Below are positions 36,801 through 47,244 of a stretch of DNA of 64,000 nt, piece after piece. Where the stretch lies: positions 39,233,795-39,297,794 of the forward strand of contig NC_092670.1 of the NCBI RefSeq assembly GCF_964355755.1, given 5' to 3'. Below the pieces are notes generated by a model. That model ran no database searches and was not told the origin of the DNA. It worked only from the letters and a program-made list of their open reading frames with translations. Both the position numbers and the translations under genes were made by a program. How positions within the stretch are numbered: the stretch's first letter is position 1; each line of letters starts with the position of its first letter. Source of the stretch: Antedon mediterranea. Taxonomy: Eukaryota > Echinodermata > Crinoidea > Comatulida > Antedonidae.

Positions 36801-39800
36801 AAAAGAGTTTAAAGTAACGTAACAATATTTTAAAATTATTATAAAGTCAGTTTGGAATGGCTGAAAAAATGAAAAATACATTTATCAAACTTCTTTTGGC
36901 GGTCACTCTTCGGGTCAGGTAGGTCACCAGACATGCGAGATTCCAGATCTTGCCAACACTGAAAGAAAAATGCGTATACATGTATAATTCATTTTTGTAT
37001 ATATAAATACAAAGCCAAATTATTGTAAATGACCATGCTGTGGGTATCCGTGGTTGAATCTCAATGGAGATACAAAAATGACCATGCTGTGGGTATCAGT
37101 GGTGGGATCTCAATGGAGATACAAAAATGACCATGCTGTGGGTATCAGTGGTTGAATCTCAATGCAGATACAAAAATGACCATGCTGTGGGTATCAGTGG
37201 TTGGATCTCAATGGAGATACAAAAATGACCATGCTGTGGGTATCAGTGGTTGGATCTCAATGGAGATACAAAAATGACCATGCTGTGGGTATCAGTGGTT
37301 AGATCTCAATGGAGATACAAACATGACCATGCTGTGGGTATCAGTGGTTGAATCTCAATGCAGATACAAAAATGACCATGCTGTGGGTATCAGTGGTTGG
37401 ATCTCAATGGAGATACAAAAATAACCATGCTGTGGGTATCAGTGGTTGGATCTCAATGGAGATACAAAATAAACAAAATAAAAACGACTTTTGTATATAT
37501 GTATATGTTCATTTTGTGTTCATTTCAAGTACTGTAACTTGTACACAACAGAGTGTGTCTTACATTTGTAGGCTTAATCTCTGTTTACATTATCAAATGT
37601 TACGGGACAAAAAAATGTGATGTGCCCATATATGGAAATGATGATGTCATATCACTACCATATTTGGGCATATCGCTACCATTTTTGGGCACATCACACC
37701 TTTTTTGTCAAACATGAACTAAATGTATGTGAAGAAAGCTTACAAGGTCATAGTGTTTCTTGAATTCAAAAGCTCTTTTGTCATCTTTAAAATAGTCTCC
37801 AAAAGATGTTTGTGTGATTCCTTTTAGAGACAGAGCCATCATATATTGATGAATTGGTATATGTTCATTCTTTGGCAGGCTTGATATCTTTTGGCACAAC
37901 TGATCTACAACCTAGAAAAGAAAAAAATTTAAATTTCTATCAATACAGATAAACTTTATTTCATCCTTCACAGGGAATTTACATGGTCACAGTTCAGGAA
38001 TACAATAATGATGAAAAATATATATATATTGTCCCCTTGAAACAAATTTTTTTTTTTTATTTTGTTGAATATGCCATTTTAATGTCACCTAATAGTTATC
38101 CACTTTGACCAAATTGGATCGGCCAAAAAGTTATTTACCTGAAAAATAAATTGTCTGTCAGACAATGAGTTTTTGGTTAAATCTAACTATTTATTTTTGT
38201 CTTTTCAAAAGTGCAATCAATTTGTTTTTTCGTTTTTTCTTATGGAATTGAATAACTTAATTAAAACTGCAAAATAGCATATTAAAAGTCTGATTTTATA
38301 AATTAGTCTACTGCTCCGTTGTGAATTTACACCTGTCTACATTATAATAATACTCATATACACATTTGTCTGTCACTATTTTCAAACTTACTTCATGAAA
38401 AACACCATAAAAATTTTCCAGCATGTGATGTCCAAAGGCGTGGTCTGTTAACTTGCGTCTTTTACGACCTTCCTCCTTATTTGCATACTGAACGCTTTGC
38501 TGTGTGATAAGTGGTAGGAATAATGCATATAGGTCATCTGATAGAAGATACAAAAGAAATATGTTATCGTCAACAGCAAAATACTGGTACAAAAATTTAG
38601 TTACTATAACCTTCGTCGAATTTTGCTAATGTATTTAAATCTGTCCACTTGTATAACAAACAAAACCTTGAACATAACCTTCCATGATACAGACAGCACA
38701 CGTAATACACATGATGCTGTATTATGGCATTTGCCTATGTTACTGGACAAATATCATTATATGTGGGAATCAGGTGCTTTTTTTTAATTGTTTTTTCTTG
38801 TGTATGATGACTATGATGTTGCTATACAGAAACCAACGACAAATCAACTTACTTGGTCTATCAAACACTTTCATGTGAGCTTTCCAAAGGTCTGGACTAG
38901 CAAGGCTCACATACATCTGTCGCCCTAACCACAGGGAGACTATTTCGCCATGTTCATCATGCAGTTTTTTCAGGTATTGGTGCAAACTGCCTGCAGCACC
39001 AACATCAGCTAAATTGCCATCTCTATAGAAAAAGCAACATTTTAAAGTTCAGAACTCCTTAAATAATAGTGATAAAGAGTAGTGATGAGTAGGTATTAAT
39101 GTTATGGACAAGTAATACTGTATTAACCTTAAGGTGGTGTCGTGAGGCTAGGCTGGAAGTTTCTTGTGTTGGTTAAGCTCTGTCTACACTATCATTCAAT
39201 CAATCTTTATGTGACAAAAAAAATGTAATGTGCCCATACATAGACATGATGATGTCATATCACTACCATATTTGGGCATATCACATTATTTTTTGTCAAA
39301 CTAGTTTGGTAGTGTACACAGAGCTTAAGGCTTGTTTTTTTTTGTTCTGCACCCATTCAATTGTTTGAAATGAAATGGCGATATTTACTTAAATGGTAAA
39401 AGAGTACTTACTTTGGATCTGATGGGCTTGGTCCGGGAATTGTTGTCGATCTTGTAGACCCCTGTAAATAAATATATTTACCATATATCATCATCATTAT
39501 TACCTCTGTCTGCCTAGAAGGCAGGTTATAATATATTTTTGTCTGAAATAGTTGTGTGCGTGTGTTTTTCTGTTAGTAGGATAATGTCAAAACTAAAAGA
39601 CAAATCTTGACCAAATTTAAACCATAGATTTGTGGTCACAGAAGACAATTTTTTTAGGCAATATTTTTACTGATTTTAGGTCATAAGTCAAAACTACAGT
39701 ACAAGACGGATATTTAAAAAGGCCTTTTCTTTGGTAGAATTTTGATTGATTGCAAAAGAACATAAGTATGAACTAATTTGGACAATCAAAATACAAGGCC

Positions 39801-40408
39801 GTGAAGTGTTATGAATTATTAATATGCATGATTTGCACTGAAATCAATAAACATATTTATATTATTTAATACTAGCAATGAATTAATTATGCAATATATA
39901 TCGTGGTGGTATCTGTTTGCGCTTTTAGTTTTAGCATGGAGTAAAGAATATTCTTTATTCTTTACTCCATGGTTTTAGGCCTAGGTCTACATATTTTATA
40001 AATAGATACTGACACTGTCTGCCTAGCTAGGCCTACCTGAATGAATGCAACACTAACAGCTCTAAAAGTCAGGAGGAGGCCTATAATGCCTTAGGCCTAA
40101 GAAGGAAGCTAGTCCAAGAAATGGGATGGGCTCGATCGTCTCTACTACCACAGTACTGGAGACTCTAGGCTAGGCCTACTAGGCCTAGACCTAGATGTTA
40201 TGATTGATGGTCTAGGCTAGGCCTAGCCTACTAGCCGAGGCCTAGCCGGATCCCGCCTAGCCTACTACTAGCCTAGGCCTAGTCTACTAATTAACTGGTT
40301 TAGTTTAGTTTATTTATTATGATGTCTTAAACTTACTGGATAGAAATAAAAAACCGCTATAAGTAAACCAATTGTAAAAGTGACAGCAAATATAACAAAT
40401 GACAACAT
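33843..40408 (-). CDS. CYP20A1: Cytochrome P450 CYP20A1 orthologue (11 exons, 469 aa)
   Basis: Microsomal orphan P450; substrate unknown in any animal as far as I know. Exons: 40408-40337, 39461-39412, 39022-38853, 38537-38392, 37911-37744, 36958-36880, 35821-35645, 35087-34967, 34735-34624, 34437-34373, 34092-33843; 470 codons with stop, phases all consistent. The N-terminus MLSFVIFAVTF is the membrane anchor and matches human MLDFAIFAVTF. Other matches: KDGNLADVGAAGSLHQYL (residues about 40-60), an I-helix with GGLHTS at 280-285, ExxR as ETMR at 336-339, and the heme loop FGFAGKRICPG with the axial Cys at about 417. The heme loop is fully canonical here, while the I-helix acid is His. Length is close to the human 462 aa. 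Introns carry a 49-bp minisatellite and several MITEs. Confidence 0.95.
34785..34930. mobile_element. Palindromic MITE, family B, in CYP20A1 intron 8
   Basis: Interior repeats TACTGATATGCCCAAAT, then CATCATCATGTCCATATATGGGC and the right arm AAAGTTTGATAGTGTAAACAGA. The left arm is lost. It lies 50 bases from the exon 9 acceptor. Confidence 0.7.
35858..35996. mobile_element. Palindromic MITE, family B, in CYP20A1 intron 6
   Basis: TTAAACTCTCTCTACACTATCAAACTAG at the left and AAAGTTTGATAGTGTAGTCAGAGATTTA at the right, with the GGGCACATAACATTTTTTTTGTCAC interior. Confidence 0.75.
36421..36502 (+). mobile_element. Possible LINE 3' end in CYP20A1 intron 6
   Basis: ATGTGTGCCACCAATATAAAGGTG...CTATGAATAAATAAAATAAATAAAAT ends in an A-rich (AAAT)n tail. 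It looks like a retrotransposon 3' terminus on the plus strand. No coding part is seen. Confidence 0.3.
37031..37468. repeat. 49-bp minisatellite, about nine copies, in CYP20A1 intron 5
   Basis: Unit: CCATGCTGTGGGTATCAGTG then GTTGGATCTCAATGGAGATACAAAAATGA. Copies differ at a few bases (TTGAATCTC or TTAGATCTC; GCAGATAC or GGAGATAC). It lies between exons 6 and 5 of CYP20A1, close to the exon 6 acceptor at 36958. An ORF starting at 37348 runs through the repeat and is not a gene. Confidence 0.95.
37574..37712. mobile_element. Palindromic MITE, family B, in CYP20A1 intron 5
   Basis: TAATCTCTGTTTACATTATCAAATG at the left, then GTGATGTGCCCATATATGG and TCATATCACTACCATATTTGGGC. The right arm is truncated after CACACCTTTTTTGTCAAAC. 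Confidence 0.75.
38027..38300. mobile_element. Inverted-repeat MITE, family C, in CYP20A1 intron 4
   Basis: ATATATTGTCCCCTTGAAAC, then ATGCCATTTTAATGTCACCTAATAGTTAT and TTAATTAAAACTGCAAAATAGC...AAAGTCTGATTTT. The right terminus is missing compared with the copies at 9175 and 61027. Confidence 0.75.
39173..39329. mobile_element. Palindromic MITE, family B, full copy in CYP20A1 intron 2
   Basis: TTAAGCTCTGTCTACACTATC at the left and AACTAGTTTGGTAGTGTACACAGAGCTTAA at the right. Both ends show TTAA. The interior is the typical ATGTGCCCATACATAGACATGATGATGTCATATC. Confidence 0.85.
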
Positions 40409-42250
40409 ATTTTATCTTTTCGAAGACTGCTGACTTGACTGTGTTTACATACCCGTCTCGTGTCACCGCCGCCGTGTGTGTGTGTGATATTATTCTTTGG
40501 TGATAATAATATCAGGCTTATTGACACATCACGATATGCACCAGCAGGAGTTTACAACTCCTGGTGCAATATCGAGGTCGGGATAATAATGTGTGTCAAT
40601 AGCTACACGTATGAAACGCCAACAACTTTATCATCACGCTCTGGCAACTTTAATTGTACACATTTTCCTACTACACGTCGTATTTTTTCTTTAAATATTA
40701 ATATTCAAAACAAAATTATTATTAATAATTTGGTATATAAATGTTGGTTTTGATTCCCACATCTATAATAGTGTGCTGTTTAAAGATTTTTTGTCCCCTA
40801 AACATGAATATTAAAATGAATAGAATCAAGCAGCAGCAATAACCAATGCACTGATTATATTTAAATAACATACGATACCATAACACTGACTCCAAAAGCA
40901 AACAAACAGCAATAAGTGGAGATTAATAGAAGATTATATTTAATAACTCAATTTGATACGGTTTCTCGAGAAAATGACTTACTTTTGTGTATTATTATTA
41001 TTACGCTTGCTCTTTATTATTGTATTGAATTAAAATGTAAACCAGAAATTATTATTTGCACTTGTTAGATATTTTTAATTATTTATTATAGGCCTACTAT
41101 TAGTTCCTTGGTTACAATACAGATAAATTAAAAATATATATATGTATTATTTTAAAGAAACAAAAATGGTTATGTTGTTAAATGTAGTTATCTGATTTTA
41201 ATTAATACAATTATATTATAGTTCCTTGGTTATAGTACAGATTAAGATATATTTGTGTGTATGTGTGTGTATGTATATGAGTATTATTTATTATTACTAT
41301 GTAAAGACAAAAAAAAAAATTAATATGTTAGTAAATGTATATCTCTGGCTAATTTGATTAATACAATTATATTTAGTTAGATTAGTTACATAATTGTGGA
41401 AAACACAGCATTTACCAAGTTAATTAATTATTTACTTTAAAAAAAAATGGAATTTATAGTTTTTAATATTGTTTGATCAAAGTTACTTTATTTAAACGTT
41501 CATATCATTTTGATACCTATTACTTTATACTTAAGTGAGTTTGTGTTATGGTGGTATTTTTTGAAATGAATAAAAAAAAATAAATAAATAAATAAATAAA
41601 AACAAAAAAATCAAAAAAACAAACAGCAATATGTTTGTAGTTTCAATAATGTTATTCACTTCCACAGAAGGAAAACAGTAATTTCAAAAGCAGTATAGGC
41701 CTACGCTATCTGATGATCATCGCAAGTTAATTTTCTCAAACATCGACTGATTGGTGATCAGCCTAGCATCGATTTTCTTGTCGCTGGTATATTACATTTT
41801 GATAACTATCTATATCAGACATTTCTATCTTCGTTTTGTATATTTCATTCTCATCTAAAAGTAATTTGCAGTTAGTCGTCTTATTATCGTGTAGTGTGAC
41901 GATAGAACATTGAGAATACATGAAATACAATATTTAAGAAAGTAGGCCTAGGCTTAATTGCATTGAACAACTGAATTATATACAATAACTACAATTACTC
42001 GATTCACTAGTAGTATGTGTGAGGTGGATGATGGTGACGGTTTGGCATTTATTTTCCTGTCAAATGTAGCAAAAGAACAGTGTCCGTAGCTTTAATTGTA
42101 CGCAACCTCTGCTTTTGTTTTGGCAATAATGTACAATCCATGTAATTAAAACTTATGTGAATGAAAATGTAGTGCATGCAGTAATCGCTATACATCAATA
42201 ATATTTACAACCAAAATAAAGTGATGAGAAGGTAGTTAGAAAACGTCGTG
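40409..42250. other. Spacer between CYP20A1 start and the adhesion-GPCR 3' end
   Basis: No supported exon. It holds the CYP20A1 upstream region, AT-rich sequence and an A-rich (AAAT)n tract near 41569-41605 that may be a retrotransposon tail. The ORF at 40460-40753 lacks any family feature. The 3'UTR of the adhesion GPCR occupies the right end. Confidence 0.55.
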
Positions 42251-45200
42251 TTAGAACTTTGACTCAGTAGTTGATCGTGCCGTCATTTCCGTCATGCTAT
42301 GAACATAATTCTTCCGTTTAAAACGTTTTTTAAAACAATCTCGTATCTGTGGATAAAATAATAAAAATATTATCCAAAATGTCAATATAATATGAATTAT
42401 TACATTAATTTAATGTCATGTCACGCCACGTAAAAAATGTTTTCTACTTCTTAACGAAACTCAACTCATCCACTTGCCTCATTCTCCAAAACACAATATA
42501 TAATAAATATGAATATTCCTTGACAGCCATTCAGAAAATTGAATAGATAGTCGACAGGAATTCCAGCAGAACCAATAGCAAACGGTCCAATAAGCCACGT
42601 GGTCCCCATCAGCGGCAGCAGCATGACTGCTCCTCTGGCCGCTTTCCTAACAAAGAACAACATTAAATATCGTTATTTTTATTTATTTATTTCATAGGTA
42701 TCCAACAGCGAGGACAAACTCGCCAATTAAATGATGGGATAAACTATTTTATAATTTATCGTGCTTATAAACTAAGTCTCATTTGAGGCTTATGGAGTGG
42801 AGTTGAAAAACTCACTAGTGAGTGGCACTATACAAGATTGAACCCCGGACATTGGGATTGGCACGTTAACCACAAATACCGCTTCACTTTAGGTCTATAG
42901 ACCTATTCGTTTGCGAAAAAGATTGTTATTTCGTTCAGATACATCATATATACAATACATTATAGAACCAAGGAAACGTAAAATTTACTCTTCTCTGATG
43001 AAACCAATGCTCATTTTAAGGAATAATAGGCTATGAGCTACGTATATCGACAAAACTAACCTCAGCTGTTTAAATGTATTTTTCTCTTTGACAGACTTTC
43101 CAACCATTTGTCCTGATCGCTTGTAGATTGTGTTGACTACAACATACATTATACCGGTATTTATCTACGTAAAATTACATTATAATTATTAATGTCTAAC
43201 ATAATAAGGAACTATAACTGGTACAACTTCTGCAAGCTAGCTGCTAACTACCATAACAGCGTGTGCCATTCAGCAAGTACCTTACTAACAATAAAGCTTT
43301 ATATTATAAGTTACTATAACTGGGCAAAATAAATAGAAATAGTTGATACTTCAAAGAGACACAAAGTTGACGCGCGCGCGCATACAAAAACCGTTCCACT
43401 TCACGCGCGCATCTAATTGATTGCATTCAATTAATAGTTTTAAAATGACAATAAAACAATTGTCAAAACTGTATAGACAAACTATGCTATACATTACCAA
43501 CACAATAACAGTTACTGGTGCAACAAAAGTCCATATCATTCCCGTTTCTTGACTTAGCCAACATCTATACAATAAAACAGTATAAAGCTCTGTCTACACT
43601 ATCAAACTTTATATGACACAAAAATGTGATGTGCCCATGCATGGACATGATGATGTCATATCACTACTATAGTTTGGTTTATCACTACCATATTTTGGCA
43701 CATCACACTTTTTTGGTCAAACTAGTTTGATAGTGTAGGGAGAGCTTAAAATAGTATACAGTAGTAGTGAATGGATATATTAGTATCTTTTTTAAATGAG
43801 AACTAAATCATCTTAATGTATCATTATGTAAATCAAGCAGATGTTTGTAACGTGGGCTACTTTGATAAAGCATGAACAACCGGGAAAATCTGAACATACT
43901 TGTAAGCCTAACTTACAGGTTATCGACGTTGTAATCACCCGAAAATGCAGCAGAAGAAACAGCAACGATGAGAATAGGAATTCCGTAACACATCATCATG
44001 TAGTATAGAAGTCGGTTGTATTTGTGAGAGATTGATGTAGAAATTTTAAAATACAAGAATACTGCTTCAGCACACATCCATGTGAATACATTGAGAGAAG
44101 TAAGATGGAGAATAACGCTAATGATTCTACAAGTTGTCTATAATATTAAATATCATTGTTATTATCTACGGAAGATCTCAATAATGAATGTGATTGAAAT
44201 TGGTAGTAAACCTTAAGAGACAAGTTGTCTATAAAATAAATCACTAATTGTTACTCTATTGCTATTTTTAAATTTCAAAAGGGTGTTACTATACTATTTT
44301 ATCTTATCTTTTTATAAAGATGCATTGATATTAAAATGTTCGGGTGGCTTCCATGCATGCGGCTTTTGGCCTTAATGGAAGTCTCCCTGGTCCTTTTGTA
44401 TATTTTTTGCTTTGTATTTTTTTCTTTCTTTTGGATCAAATAAACTGATTTGTGACTTGTGACTTGTATTATAAAATGAAATTATTACAAAAATTAGAAG
44501 CAGGTTAAAGATTTTCAATAATATTTTAAGATATAATAACAAAAAGAAAAAAAAATTCCAATGAGATAGATTCTGAAAATATTATAACATTCATCACTTT
44601 ACACTTACAGCCTTTACACATTTATCTCATTTCAATTTAGAGTGGAAAGGTTTAAGCTCTGTCTACATTATCAAATAAAACCAAATTATTATACAAAGTT
44701 TGATAGTGTAGACAGAGCTTTATGCCGTTTGTACGCATGCGTTGTGTGTTTATGACGTCACTGGTGACTTACTTGGTTGCCCGTCTTATCAATTGCAAAG
44801 AGAAACAGTGATTGCATCAGTATCATATTCAGAACCAAGTTCTTGTGAATTGAAATACGCAAAGATTTCCAGAGTTCCCTTGATAAGAAAACATATATAT
44901 TCTAAAAATGTTCGTAATGGTGCATTAGATGAAATACAGTAGATAAATTTTGATTATGGAATAAAATGATACTTACATATAAGAAAGGTAAATCACAAGA
45001 GAAGTGGATAGCGCTATGAGTGACAATGACACACAAATTGATGACATCTGACTCAACGTTTTACTTTCCTCTTCAGAAATCTGAAAGTAACATTTTAAGG
45101 TTGTACTATATATAAACTTTTTTATACTTGATTTTTTGCTTTCAGACCTATGGCCTACGAATGCACACAAACATTTGAAAATGTCATAAACAATTTTTTA

Positions 45201-47244
45201 TCACTATCAATTACTATTTGGACTAGAAAATATGTAAGAGAGGTTTAACATACCTCTACATGTGTAACTTTCATAAGAACACTAAAACTAGTAAGATGTT
45301 CCGAATTACAAATCACTTGGTTCGTAGAGTTCAACGTAGCTGTTAAACCTCTGTCATTCCAAATGCTTCAATTTCCAAAAAACAAAAATAACATTATTTT
45401 GTTTTATTAACTTTTGTATGCAACGCATTGATACTTTATGGTTATACTTCGTATCTTCCACTATAAAGTGGAAATTACTTCAACTACTGTACAACATATA
45501 TGAGTTTAGATACTGTAATTAAAAGTAGTTCAGAGTGAACAGATTTTTTTTAAATCATTGTACTATTAACGTTAAACAATACCTTTCTATTTCATCATAG
45601 TAAAGACATACTGGGCCAACGATTTTTTCTGTTTTGTCCGTGACGTTCTATAATAAAAGTTTCGGTGAGATTATTTTGTGTTGAAATTAAACACGAGTGC
45701 AGATTATCACAAACATTTATTAAAAATGATTTTCGTCAACCAATAGTGAATTTACATTGATTTTAATTTCTTTCTTCCATGATGGATGGATTTGTTTAAG
45801 CTCATGAAATCATTACAACGGCTTAACTGAAAATTGAATCTCCTATCTGTATGCGAAATTACCTGTGTGCCATAATTGTAGAGACACGTCGTAACTTTAT
45901 TTAAACAATTTTCTCGTTAACAAATCTGTCACACATATTTTTTTTAACATAGAATAGGAACTGCTACTCAGAATATGCAGATGTCCCTTCAATCTTGAAA
46001 GCCTTTTGGGCACACGATGGTCTTGGTAACTGATCATTATAGTATGACAATGAAGAATGACTTACAAAATCATCTGATACGGTAAAATTAATATTAGCGT
46101 TAAGGCTGCTATTGTCTTCTACGTTGTATACGCTGCACGAGAATATCTTGTCACTAAACAAGCGAAATTCACCTTCCACATTATCCCTAAAAAATAGCAT
46201 AATTATGATTTTTATCCTAATGTTATATTTTTAGAAAGGTAAGTAACTGAACTCATTAGTAATTTACATTAATTTATTGATTGTTTAGCCAGTGAAATCA
46301 TACTTAGTGTTGAACTGTAAAAATGATTTCAACGTTTAAAATTATAACACTATTACTCACTGATCTTTAACATCTACTATCGCGTAATCGTTTGGAGTTT
46401 GTGTATTATTACTGAACCCCGCAATAATCAGCACAGTAACTGGAATTAAAATGAGCAAAACAAAGTTTATCCATTTAGTTATTAATATACAAAATTAATT
46501 AAGTGTACCCATATTCTCCACAAATTCCGGACAGACAGACATACAGAGATTTTCTTTTTAAACATTTATTTAACTTTTAAGTAAGTAAATCAAATATTTA
46601 CTTATTATTACAGTTTCGAAATAAGTACTATTAAACGATCGTTTAATAGTGCGTACTATTGCACGCCAAGTGACCCACAATCGTCCAATCAAATGACAGG
46701 AATTTATTTAGGTGTTATATAATATAATATAAGTTACATTTAGATAATATATAGGATTTTACGTGTTTTCTTGTTACTAGTAAAGGACTATGTTCAAAAT
46801 AGAAATGTCATTTTAAAATAACCAACCTTCTAAATCAGTTTTAATTCCAAGGGTAAATTCCACCATGCTCCCCATAAGTTGCAGGCTGTTGTGAATTGAG
46901 CTATTCTTATGAACACTCTCTTTCACTGCTAATCCAACTATATAATAAATGAAATAGTTACATAGTGTTTTAAAGTACATCAATACGTTAACAACATGCG
47001 AATAAACTATACGCTTTTATGGCGACATTGTTGATGACAAAACCGTATTAATAGTAGTAGCTGTTGTAGCCTAACTCTTTAAAAAAGTAATAGAAATTAC
47101 AACTACAGTATCTACAGTTTGATATGAAAAGTTACCAAAATTGTCCTCGCTGTATGATTTCTCTTCATTTATTCCCAAGTTCGAATATTCTGTAAGAACG
47201 TTTTCTTCAAAGTTTTCGAATTCTGTTATAATGGCATTCTGTAC
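42251..47244 (-). CDS. GAIN, GPS and seven-transmembrane exons of the adhesion GPCR
   Basis: Exons: 47244-47136, 46937-46827, 46439-46361, 46186-46066, 45647-45583, 45365-45254, 45080-44977, 44878-44773, 44137-43917, 43564-43498, 43164-43061, 42646-42478, 42346-42251. The first four are GAIN-like (many Asn/Ser, SCSVYN). GPS: VCLYYDE, then IWNDRG, then ICNSEHLTSFSVLM, with predicted self-cleavage between L and T at about 1963/1964. TM1 is in 45080-44977. TM2 starts after LRISIHKNL, an adhesion-GPCR hallmark. TM3 has FTWMCAEAVFLY, TM4 YGIPILIVAV, and ECL2 CWLS with IWTFVAP leads TM5. TM6 reads LLPLMGTTWLIG and TM7 LFNFLNGCQGIFIFIIYC. The tail after ENE is 31 residues, basic then Ser/Thr-rich. 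The last intron uses a GC donor (GAG then GCAAGT). Confidence 0.9.
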
